64,000 nt of DNA, from positions 1,984,001 to 2,048,000 of the forward strand of contig NZ_PGFD01000001.1 in assembly GCF_002797535.1 (NCBI RefSeq), given 5' to 3'. A program made the position numbers and the translations under genes. Source of the stretch: Chryseobacterium geocarposphaerae. Its GTDB lineage: Bacteria; Bacteroidota; Bacteroidia; Flavobacteriales; Weeksellaceae. Positions 34,725-42,195 of this stretch are shown piece after piece. The notes beneath the pieces were generated by a model. That model searched no databases, was not told where the DNA came from, and worked only from the letters and a program-made list of their open reading frames with translations. Position 1 is the stretch's first letter; every line of letters begins with the position of its first letter.

Positions 34725-37529
34725 CTAATTGCCGAATTTTTTCACCCGGATATTCTTTTCTTTTACTTTTATGACGAATGGATTCAGTACAGTGATTTTA
34801 CCCGCAATACTTTCCATATCTGTATACGTCTGTTCACAATATGTATTGACAGGAAGTGTACTTTCATTTAATGAAATTCTGTACTCTCCGGTTCTCAGAA
34901 ATGCTAAAAATTCCCCATTATCATCTGTAGAAATTCTTTGTAAGAGTTTTTCTCCCTGAAAAATATTAATGATAATACCTCCTAATTTTGGATTGAATTC
35001 CTGTGCGGTTTTTGCATCGAAGTCATACGTTATTTTTCCACGAACGGTTCCGTTTCTGTGAAGCGGTATTTCTAATGAACGTCGGTGCGAGTCCATTTCT
35101 ATATCCATCTCATCATAGTACCATCCCTGCTGAATTACCTGCTTCAAACGATATTTTCCGTAAGGAATCTGTTTATATTCGATATTTCCATCTTTATTGC
35201 TCTTGAATGAAATAGTATTGATCATAATAACATATCCGTCAGCTGCTTCATCCCCTTCATCATATCTGTTATTATCATTATTATCGTAATAAACAAAAGC
35301 TTTTATACTTCCTTTTTTACCCGGATCCAACGTATTGGTTGGAAGATTAAGCGTAACGCCGGCTTCAATCGTCAGCATATTAGTGTGTAAACTTCCTATA
35401 GAATATTTATACCAGGATGAGTTTAAATAAAGCCCATATTGCTTTCCTAAATATTTCAGGTTAAAAAACGCAGATGGCGCTTTACCATACAAAATATCAT
35501 CCGTATAAGATACTCCGGAAGTAACGTTAATCTTATTCTTAAAAAGAGTCTTATTATAAAAAGCAGATAAAGAAAGTTTTTTATAATCTTCCGTCTTGTT
35601 CATCACTTTTGAAAAAGCATATTCGGAAAGGAAATAGGCTCCATACTGATAAATATAACTGAAGCTGAATGCCTTATATCCGTAATTTCCTGATAATTTC
35701 ATCTGGAGTCTCGGTTTTTCCATATCCGGATAGGTAACCAATCCTGCTTCAATTCCTAAAATTGAGGAATGTTTTTTATCCGGACTTGTCCAGTTCGTAT
35801 ATTCTGTTAATCGCTGAGCTTTTAACTGATTCTGCTCAAAAGAGTTAAATATCCCAAGAAAAGAATTATAATTATTTGATGTCTCTTCCTGATACTGATA
35901 CCCTATTCCCCAACCGAAATCTCCTTTTTTAGCAAAATTAATTCCGGTATCCAACCTCAGATTCTTAGATCTTGTATTGTAATCATAAGAAAAATATTTA
36001 GGAGAGAAATCGGAAACCAGAATGTTGGCATACCAATAATGTTCTTTAAAAATATTCTTTGAGAAACTTTGCTGTATCTGCAAAACCCCTCTTCTGTTTC
36101 CCGGATAATAATCTGTACTGTAGAAATAACTTCCATTAAGATTTATTTTACTAATCACTCCCGAATATTGAGATTCCACTCCAAGGGAAGGTTTCGTAGA
36201 ACGATCCGCCTCATAAAAACTCATTCCGGAATACAGCTTAGCATTCAGTCTCCAGTCTTTACTGAAAAGATATTGAACATCTGTACCCAAGAGATTATGA
36301 TCTGCTTTTTCGTAAGGGTCATTCCTGAAAACATAGACTCCAGATATGCTTCTGGAAGTATTTTGAGCTCCAATAGTCCCTTTTGCATACAAACCATAAC
36401 CATTTTGCAGGAAAGGCGTTTTTTCGATCAGGTTAAAACTTTGATCAATAAATCCAATCTCTACTTTTTTATCTTTGTCAGCCGAGGTAAGACTATATTC
36501 TGCACCTCTACCAAACAGAGGCATTTCGAGCATTCTATTCACATTTCCCAATGTGACTGCAGAATTTCCCCTATGATAAGAAATATAGGTATTATTCACT
36601 ATCGGATCATCCTGATTGTTCATGGTATATATATTTCCGCTAATGAAAATATAACCTGCAGGAAGATTAAATCCCCCCGATCCAATCAACTGATACATAT
36701 CCGCATTATCACCAATTCTTCTGTAGCCTGCTGTAATACTGTTTTTTGCATAACTAGAATAGCCCATCAGAGGCTGCATATCACGATAACGCTGTGTAGA
36801 AGAAATATTCTGTACAGAAACGGAAGTATTTCCGAAAATTTCTTTTTCAGGTTCTCTAAATCCGGCTATGTTTATCGTCATCTGTGTCGATTTCAAAATA
36901 TGGGCGGGAATAAATTTAAAGCTGAACACAGTATCTTTCAATACATCAACACTTCCCTTTCTCTCCACGAAAATAGTTCCCTGAGCTGTTTCGGGGATTT
37001 TAAACACCACTGTAATATCCTGCCTCTTGTTCCCCATATTGGTTACTCTTGCTTTTACCTCTACAGAATCGTTGATATTATTCTCATTCATGTAGATAAG
37101 AGGGTTTTCGGCATTCAGTCTAAGAGTATTATTCTCCTGAACCCTATAGATGAGCTTCTTTTTTACGATGAGTTCGTTTGCTGAACTTTTACAGCTAAAG
37201 ACAATTTCTTCATCTCCGTATCCTGCATCATTGCTTACCAGTATCTTTACAGGTAAAAATCTTTTTTCTCCGACGTTCAGCTCTAGTTTTATCTGATTTC
37301 CGGAAACACTTCTAAATCCTTTAGGAACATCAATATAAATGTTACCCTCAAATTTTGAAGAAGTTTCATTTTTCACCAATACCACAAGATCTACAATATT
37401 GGGTTTATCTGTAGTAGATTCATTACGGATTTCCATGTCTATTCCGGAATAGACCTGTGCCGAAGTAAAAACAAAAGAAATTGATATCAAAAAAATAAGA
37501 ACTATTTTCCTGAATAAATAATGAAACAT
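34725..37529 (-). CDS. Usher-like outer-membrane protein (Ig-like N-domains, barrel, SdrD-like C-domains)
   Basis: The 934-residue protein has a signal peptide (KIVLIFLISISFVFTSAQ). Residues about 25-240 look like two immunoglobulin-like strands-only domains (VDLVVLVKNETSSKFEG, VEVKARVTNMGNKRQDITVVFKI). Residues about 245-750 form a long series of paired amphipathic strands of outer-membrane barrel type (NSITAGYRRIGDNADMYQ, VTLGNVNRMLEMPLFGRG). Residues about 755-934 hold two small C-terminal domains, the first with the SdrD/usher-like signature VYYDNNDNNRYDEGDEAADG. Classical and archaic ushers have comparable size and end in similar plug/C-domains. With the PapD-like chaperone gene two genes upstream, an usher role is the best inference. 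It is not a TonB receptor: no plug or TonB box was seen. Confidence 0.72.
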   Translation of the reverse strand: MFHYLFRKIVLIFLISISFVFTSAQVYSGIDMEIRNESTTDKPNIVDLVVLVKNETSSKFEGNIYIDVPKGFRSVSGNQIKLELNVGEKRFLPVKILVSNDAGYGDEEIVFSCKSSANELIVKKKLIYRVQENNTLRLNAENPLIYMNENNINDSVEVKARVTNMGNKRQDITVVFKIPETAQGTIFVERKGSVDVLKDTVFSFKFIPAHILKSTQMTINIAGFREPEKEIFGNTSVSVQNISSTQRYRDMQPLMGYSSYAKNSITAGYRRIGDNADMYQLIGSGGFNLPAGYIFISGNIYTMNNQDDPIVNNTYISYHRGNSAVTLGNVNRMLEMPLFGRGAEYSLTSADKDKKVEIGFIDQSFNLIEKTPFLQNGYGLYAKGTIGAQNTSRSISGVYVFRNDPYEKADHNLLGTDVQYLFSKDWRLNAKLYSGMSFYEADRSTKPSLGVESQYSGVISKINLNGSYFYSTDYYPGNRRGVLQIQQSFSKNIFKEHYWYANILVSDFSPKYFSYDYNTRSKNLRLDTGINFAKKGDFGWGIGYQYQEETSNNYNSFLGIFNSFEQNQLKAQRLTEYTNWTSPDKKHSSILGIEAGLVTYPDMEKPRLQMKLSGNYGYKAFSFSYIYQYGAYFLSEYAFSKVMNKTEDYKKLSLSAFYNKTLFKNKINVTSGVSYTDDILYGKAPSAFFNLKYLGKQYGLYLNSSWYKYSIGSLHTNMLTIEAGVTLNLPTNTLDPGKKGSIKAFVYYDNNDNNRYDEGDEAADGYVIMINTISFKSNKDGNIEYKQIPYGKYRLKQVIQQGWYYDEMDIEMDSHRRSLEIPLHRNGTVRGKITYDFDAKTAQEFNPKLGGIIINIFQGEKLLQRISTDDNGEFLAFLRTGEYRISLNESTLPVNTYCEQTYTDMESIAGKITVLNPFVIKVKEKNIRVKKFGN

Positions 37530-37544
37530 TTTGGATTAGTTTTT

Positions 37545-38567
37545 TTATTGAGGAGTTATCTCATACTGAAGAGTAGTAGCATAATCCTCCATTTTCGCCT
37601 GAACAAATCTATTGTCGTTGGCTGATGTAGAATATTTTATATCGTAATATACATCGGTACTTTGGGTAGTTCCTCCTTTCGCAACCAGCTGAGAAGATGT
37701 ACTTAATGATACAGGAAAAATACTTCCTGTATTTCCTGAGACAGGACTCAATACCATCTTTACAGCATCTAGCGGCAATGTGCTTCCTGCTGCAGAAATA
37801 AACTGGCTCTGCAACGATTTCACTTTCACCTGATAATTAGTATTGCTTCTTACAATAAGCCCGCTTGGATAAGACACACTTACACCATTGGTATAGTCCT
37901 GGATTGTTTTAAATTCTAACGTCCCATTCACGGCATTAGACCCAAGCTTCAAAGACATTTCAGTAGAATTAGGGGGCGTACCCGAAAGCTGTGCAATCTG
38001 AAGTTTAAAATAAATTACCGATTTGCCCATTAAGTTATTGTACTGATCATACGCCGCCATTTCTACAGGAACTGTAAATTCCGTCCAGGTGGGATAGTTA
38101 CCAAGATATGCTCCACCGGCAACAGTCAGGCTAAATCCCATTTCCATATAGAAGGGGCCATTTGAATTAGAATTATTTGACAGAGGAGCATTTGAGCTCG
38201 GCACCAAATATTTTTCCGTATTCACCTGTAAAAACACACTTGCAGGCATTCCGATCTGCTGAATGGTAGGAACCGGCCCCGGACTCGCTGCTCCTGTTGT
38301 AAAAACCGGCTGAAGAGAAACTTTATCTGCAGGAAATGTATATGCTCCGCTAGTAATAGCACCCTTTAATCGTGCAGAAACTCTCCATTTCGGTTCATAG
38401 ATATTTCCATTTCCGTCAAATCTTATCGTACATGCATTCTGACTCATATTCCCGTTATAGGAGTTAATTTGAAGAAAACTATTATTCTCCCAAGATTTAA
38501 AAGTCACATTACCTGCAAAGCATTGAATTGAAATGAACAAGAATATAATAAATTTTTTTTTACTCAT
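37545..38567 (-). CDS. Secreted adhesin-like subunit of the fibre system
   Basis: The 340-residue product has a signal peptide (KKFIIFLFISIQCFAG) and is all-beta and rich in Ser, Thr, Asn and Gly, as are fibre subunits and tip adhesins. Two halves can be seen: residues about 20-195 and about 200-340. The C-terminus TTLQYEITPQ matches the ends of the two small pilin-like proteins (TTTLTYTIFAK and YHTLVYTIISQ), suggesting one recognition strand for the chaperone or usher. Unlike them it lacks the LNVKLKPIQT-like strand after the signal peptide, as expected if it caps the fibre. It overlaps the chaperone gene by eight bases. No named family recognised. Confidence 0.75.
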   Translation of the reverse strand: MSKKKFIIFLFISIQCFAGNVTFKSWENNSFLQINSYNGNMSQNACTIRFDGNGNIYEPKWRVSARLKGAITSGAYTFPADKVSLQPVFTTGAASPGPVPTIQQIGMPASVFLQVNTEKYLVPSSNAPLSNNSNSNGPFYMEMGFSLTVAGGAYLGNYPTWTEFTVPVEMAAYDQYNNLMGKSVIYFKLQIAQLSGTPPNSTEMSLKLGSNAVNGTLEFKTIQDYTNGVSVSYPSGLIVRSNTNYQVKVKSLQSQFISAAGSTLPLDAVKMVLSPVSGNTGSIFPVSLSTSSQLVAKGGTTQSTDVYYDIKYSTSANDNRFVQAKMEDYATTLQYEITPQ

Positions 38568-39363
38568 AATTAAAGTTTAGTTCTCCAACTTCCAAATTAT
38601 TGGCATCGCCATAGTCAATCATCACAGAGGCTGTATATTTTCCTTTCTCCAATTTTGTAGGAAGAACAATATCCATCTCTCTTTTGTTTCCGGGCATGGT
38701 ATAAAAAATAATATTATCCAATGTGGTCTTTTTACCGGTTTGCGTATTAACCAGATCAGTATATACTTTCCCGTCTATCCATACATTTCCCTGATTTTCA
38801 AAAAACAGCGAAAGCTTATTTTTGGCTTTATCATAAACCAGATTCTGAATTTCCACCTTTTTGATGTTTGCAGAAGACAGTTTATGAAAAAGTTTAATTC
38901 CAGAACGGATGCTTACTTTTATGTTGGCTCCCTTACTATCCACATCATCTACCGGATTCATCTGACTTACATATAAAACTGCAGTATGAGCAGCCAGCTT
39001 ATCCGACAATGTATTGGGAACCGTAATGGTAACATCGATATCCTTTCTTTCCCCTGGAGCCAGAGTAAAATAAGAATCCTCCTTTTTTACAGAAATCCAA
39101 TTGGCACAAGAAGTAGGTAATGTATTGGCAGGATACATCAAGTTTTCACCTTTACCGTCATATTCCCAATCTCCTAAACTTACTGCTAAGTCTAAGGAAT
39201 TTTTCACACTTACATTAGTAATGGTAATCTGCTGTGTATTGCTGCGTCCTAAATCTGACTCAAAATATAATCTGGGAGGAGAGACTGAAACACCGGTTTG
39301 TGCATTTATTTTACACAAAACTGAAACCATAAACAACAAAAAAGTTACAACCCGTATTTTCAT
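38560..39363 (-). CDS. PapD-like periplasmic chaperone
   Basis: The 267-residue protein has a signal peptide (MKIRVVTFLLFMVSVLCKINAQ) and two Ig-like domains. The first (about residues 23-140) follows the PapD pattern: VSVSPPRLYFESD with the conserved Pro-Arg, QQITITNVS, FTLAPGERKDIDVTITVP and TAVLYVSQMN. The second begins after a linker at VSIRSGIKLFHKL, equivalent to the IKLFYR stretch of PapD, and ends VGELNFNYE. PapD-type chaperones lend a strand to fibre subunits and bring them to the usher. An ATG at 39402 would put 13 residues before the signal peptide; 39363 is preferred. Confidence 0.82.
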   Translation of the reverse strand: MKIRVVTFLLFMVSVLCKINAQTGVSVSPPRLYFESDLGRSNTQQITITNVSVKNSLDLAVSLGDWEYDGKGENLMYPANTLPTSCANWISVKKEDSYFTLAPGERKDIDVTITVPNTLSDKLAAHTAVLYVSQMNPVDDVDSKGANIKVSIRSGIKLFHKLSSANIKKVEIQNLVYDKAKNKLSLFFENQGNVWIDGKVYTDLVNTQTGKKTTLDNIIFYTMPGNKREMDIVLPTKLEKGKYTASVMIDYGDANNLEVGELNFNYE

Positions 39364-39443
39364 TAAAATATTTTTTGTAATAATACAGAAAAAGTGCCAC
39401 ATTTCTCTGCAACACTTTCCCCTTCATATCCTAATTATATATT

Positions 39444-39977
39444 TTATTTTGCAAAAATTGTATATGTTAGTGTAGTTGTATATGTTGTTGGCGTTTGACC
39501 AGCGATATAGTTATTAACATAAGTATCTGCACCAGCACCTGCATAAGTAACGTTAATATTTTTATTTACACCTCCTGTAGCAGAAGTAGCAATCACCTGA
39601 TCGTTATTAGAAAGCGATACCGGTGTATAAGTAGCACCTGTAATTGAGTTATTTGATCCGTTACTAGCTGTAATAGTAATTGTATTTGCTGCAATATTTT
39701 TTGATCCGCTTACTATGTTAGCATCACCACTTTTTACTTTTACTTCAAAACCACCTGTACTGTATACTGTTAAATGATCTGCCTGAGTAGAAGAAACACC
39801 CCCTGAATAATCAGTAGCCGTTGTATAGAGTAAGTCTACTGATTTTTGAGCCGGGTTTACTACAAGAGTCTGAATAGGTTTTAATTTAACGTTTAATGTA
39901 ACGTTATCAGTAGATGTTTGAGCGCTTACTGTTGCAAATCCTAAAAGAGCGAATGAAGTTAAGATAAATTTTTTCAT
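39444..39977 (-). CDS. Small secreted pilin-like subunit, major candidate
   Basis: The 177-residue protein has a signal peptide (MKKFILTSFALLGFATVSAQ) followed by an alternating hydrophobic strand VTLNVKLKPIQTLVV, a Ser/Thr/Asn/Gly-rich all-beta body without cysteines, and the C-terminal strand TTTLTYTIFAK. It is paralogous to the 140-residue protein encoded just upstream (VRLNIKLYPIQTISV at the same place and TLVYTIISQ at the end). Its size, composition and position before chaperone, adhesin and usher genes suggest the main fibre subunit. A promoter-like box directly upstream would allow high expression. DUF4402 or spore-coat-U-like folds are alternatives I could not test. Confidence 0.78.
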   Translation of the reverse strand: MKKFILTSFALLGFATVSAQTSTDNVTLNVKLKPIQTLVVNPAQKSVDLLYTTATDYSGGVSSTQADHLTVYSTGGFEVKVKSGDANIVSGSKNIAANTITITASNGSNNSITGATYTPVSLSNNDQVIATSATGGVNKNINVTYAGAGADTYVNNYIAGQTPTTYTTTLTYTIFAK

Positions 39978-40026
39978 TGTGAAGTTATATTTTCTGTTTA
40001 TTAATTATTCATTAAATTATCGGTTG

Positions 40027-40034
40027 CAAAAGTA
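40027..40034 (-). promoter_or_regulatory. Predicted -7 box of the pilin-like gene
   Basis: On the minus strand this reads TACTTTTG (TAnnTTTG), 49 bases before the start of the pilin-like gene at 39977. It would drive pilin, chaperone, adhesin, usher and the genes after them. Confidence 0.55.
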
Positions 40035-40163
40035 GAGGCAATAAATTAGAGTTATTTTGTGAAAAAAGACTTTAAACTTGTAATTTTAAACAAGTTTTCG
40101 AATCTTATCTCACAAATAAAAATTGAGAATAATTAAGATAAAAAGAAAAATTTAAAGACAATT

Positions 40164-40256
40164 TCACAATCATAAAAATTTACAAGTGCGAAATCACAAT
40201 GTTATCATCACAAAACATTAGATATGCAATAAATAAAAAATCACAATATTATTATC
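40164..40256. repeat. Three TCACAAT repeats upstream of the pilin-like gene
   Basis: TCACAAT occurs at 40164-40170, 40194-40200 and 40241-40247. The last two extend to 16-base near copies (40194-40209 and 40241-40256, 14 of 16 identical, both ending ATC). They lie between the two pilin-like genes and upstream of the predicted promoter at 40027, where regulator sites would be expected. Confidence 0.4.
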
Positions 40257-40291
40257 CCACGCATAATTAATGTGCGTAAAAAATTAAAATT

Positions 40292-40714
40292 TTATTGCGA
40301 AATAATTGTATATACTAGTGTGTGATATATAGAATTTGATTCTGAATTAATTTTTTCAACTTCATTTCCTGAAAGAAAATTACTATCGATAGCAATTCTT
40401 TCATCAATTCCGCCTTTACGTTGATCAATAATTGCATATCCATTATTGTTATTTTCTCTGGTAAAAGCTTTTTTTTCGGCATTGTACACTTCCTTATGCA
40501 TTTTAACCTGAAAACCTGAAAGGCTTGATACTTTAATATATCTTGATTCTGACACTACAGATGTTTTATTTTCCACTGGAGCTTCAGAATTGTTGCTGGG
40601 AACTGAAATGGTCTGGATAGGATACAACTTTATATTTAACCTCACTGTTTCTTGTGCAAGGCATTTCAGCGATGCAAGCAAGAAAAATATCAATACAAAG
40701 TGTTTACAGTACAT
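40292..40714 (-). CDS. Small secreted pilin-like subunit, second copy
   Basis: The 140-residue protein has a signal peptide (YCKHFVLIFFLLASLKCLAQ), the strand VRLNIKLYPIQTISV, a middle region richer in charged residues than its paralogue (EVYNAEKKAFTRENNNNG), and the C-terminal strand TLVYTIISQ. Compared with the protein at 39444-39977 it is about 37 residues shorter; both ends are conserved and the middle is not. It may be a minor subunit, anchor or terminator of the fibre. The ATG at 40714 gives a proper signal peptide; a TTG further upstream would add seven residues and is unlikely. Confidence 0.75.
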   Translation of the reverse strand: MYCKHFVLIFFLLASLKCLAQETVRLNIKLYPIQTISVPSNNSEAPVENKTSVVSESRYIKVSSLSGFQVKMHKEVYNAEKKAFTRENNNNGYAIIDQRKGGIDERIAIDSNFLSGNEVEKINSESNSIYHTLVYTIISQ

Positions 40715-40938
40715 ATCCTCCAGATTTTTCACCAATTAGATACTTAGTAAATATAGGAAAAAAAAATTACTATTTCATATTTTAGGGATATTTTTATTCA
40801 TGTTTTTTAACACTTTTTTTTAAATCCTTATTCAGCACCGACTTAGTTTTCAAAAAAGACATCAATAAGTTGAGAATCTACCTAATCTTTATTATAATTT
40901 CTGTAAAATATATTAGCTTTACGGTATTATTTATTTCT

Positions 40939-42177
40939 ATGATGAAAGCATTTTTTAGTTTTTTGCTCCTCCTATTATTACCTTTTACCTTGTACAGCCA
41001 AGAAAATCTGACTTCAGATGACTTGTTTGCTAAAGCCAGAAAAGCAGCTTTTGAAGAAAAAGACTATCCTACTGCGATCAAATTTGCCCAGCAGGCTTTG
41101 GAAAAATCACCGGATTATACAGATATATCCATATTTTTAGGAAGAGTATATACCTGGAGCGATGATCTTACCTCTGCAAGACAGGTTTTCGAAAAGCTTG
41201 ACCAAAGAAATGTTAAAGATGAAGATTTTTTTATCGCCTATGCTTCTCTTGAATACTGGAATAATCAATATGATAAAGCAATCAGTATTATTGACAAGGG
41301 ACTTGGTTATCATCCTCAATCAGAAGAATTGTGGATGTTGAAAGCAAAAGTGTACAACAGCAACAATCAATATGCTGAAGCTGAAAAGGCTACCTCATCG
41401 GTCTTGGAAATCAACCCTAAAAATACTGAAGCCAGAACCCTTTCCAACAGAATCAAAGATTTAACTTCTAAAAATGCTTTGGGAATTACTTATAATTATT
41501 CCCATTTCGATAAGCAGTTTGATAATGACTGGCATATAATAGGAGTCAGCTACAAAAGAGCGACCTCTATAGGTTCTTTTATCATTAGAGGTAATTATGC
41601 TAATAAATTTGCACAAAACGGAACTCAAATTGAACTGGAAGCTTATCCCAGAATCTCAAAGACATTTTATCTGTATGCAGGAGCAGGGTATTCTAATGAT
41701 GTAGGCATATTCTCCAAATACCGTACCGGAGTTTCTCTTTTCGCCAATCTTCCTCACAGTTTTGAAGGAGAACTTGGATACAGACAGCTTTATTTCAGCA
41801 GTAATATATGGATGTACACCGCTTCTGTAGGAAAGTATTACAAAAACTTCTGGTTCAATCTTCGTACTTATATTTCTCCGGATCATAAAAACATTTCCCA
41901 GTCTTATACAGGAACAATGCGTTATTATACCAAAGGAGCCTATGATTATTTTGGGTTCCAGATCGGGACAGGAATAAGCCCGGAAGAGAGCATCAATAAC
42001 CTTTTGGAAAACGAGACCTATAAATTAAAAACGTTTAAGGTGGGTGGAGAATATAATTTCTCTGTTAATAAATCCAATCTGTTCTCGGTTTCAGCCACCT
42101 ATTACAACCAGGAATACCGGCCGGACGAAAAAGGAAATCAATTTGATATTAATATAGGATATACCAAAACCTTTTAA
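40939..42177 (+). CDS. TPR plus outer-membrane barrel protein, YaiO/PgaA-like
   Basis: The 412-residue protein (from ATG 40939) has a signal peptide (MKAFFSFLLLLLLPFTLYSQ), then about four tetratricopeptide repeats in residues 25-165 (FARKARKAAFEEKDYPTAI-like units with DYTDISIFLGRVYTWSDD), and a C-terminal YaiO-type barrel from about residue 180 (LGITYNYSHFDKQFDNDWH, GELGYRQLYFSSNIWMYTASVG) ending FDINIGYTKTF. A TPR domain joined to an outer-membrane barrel recalls PgaA, the export pore of poly-GlcNAc. It converges on, and overlaps by four bases, the gene of a processive GT2 fusion, so it is the likely outer-membrane exit for that polymer. Confidence 0.85.
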   Translation: MMKAFFSFLLLLLLPFTLYSQENLTSDDLFAKARKAAFEEKDYPTAIKFAQQALEKSPDYTDISIFLGRVYTWSDDLTSARQVFEKLDQRNVKDEDFFIAYASLEYWNNQYDKAISIIDKGLGYHPQSEELWMLKAKVYNSNNQYAEAEKATSSVLEINPKNTEARTLSNRIKDLTSKNALGITYNYSHFDKQFDNDWHIIGVSYKRATSIGSFIIRGNYANKFAQNGTQIELEAYPRISKTFYLYAGAGYSNDVGIFSKYRTGVSLFANLPHSFEGELGYRQLYFSSNIWMYTASVGKYYKNFWFNLRTYISPDHKNISQSYTGTMRYYTKGAYDYFGFQIGTGISPEESINNLLENETYKLKTFKVGGEYNFSVNKSNLFSVSATYYNQEYRPDEKGNQFDINIGYTKTF

Positions 42178-42195
42178 GGTTTTGGTATTTTTTTA
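42161..42195 (+). terminator. Terminator containing both convergent stop codons
   Basis: A perfect 13-bp inverted repeat (42161-42173 with 42176-42188, ATACCAAAACCTT/AAGGTTTTGGTAT) surrounds TT and is followed by T7. The TAA of the barrel gene (42175-42177) and the TAA of the opposite GT2-fusion gene (42176-42174 on the minus strand) both lie in its centre. The T run serves only the plus-strand gene. Confidence 0.82.

Larger units (their letters stand above)
39978..40291. other. 314-base AT-rich spacer between the two pilin-like genes
   Basis: The gap contains the predicted promoter of the pilin-like gene at its left end and the TCACAAT repeats. A weak 5-bp hairpin at 40259-40277 has no T run in either useful direction. 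No open frame or RNA gene was recognised. The size of the gap means the first pilin-like gene may be a separate transcript. Confidence 0.6.

Noticed and set aside
36069..37184. A 371-codon open frame on the plus strand, opposite the usher-like gene
   Set aside because: It lies wholly antisense to the intact 934-residue gene, has a low-complexity Ile/His/Ser-rich product without domains, and no promoter or terminator of its own. It is a by-product of codon use on the other strand.
34725..37529. TonB-dependent receptor or SusC-like protein
   Set aside because: No carboxypeptidase-like plus plug domain order, no TonB box and no SusD partner; the neighbouring PapD-like chaperone favours an usher-like reading.
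40259..40277. Small inverted repeat ACGCA/TGCGT as a terminator of the second pilin-like gene
   Set aside because: Only 5 bp of stem with a nine-base loop and no T run on the minus strand, so it would not stop that transcript.
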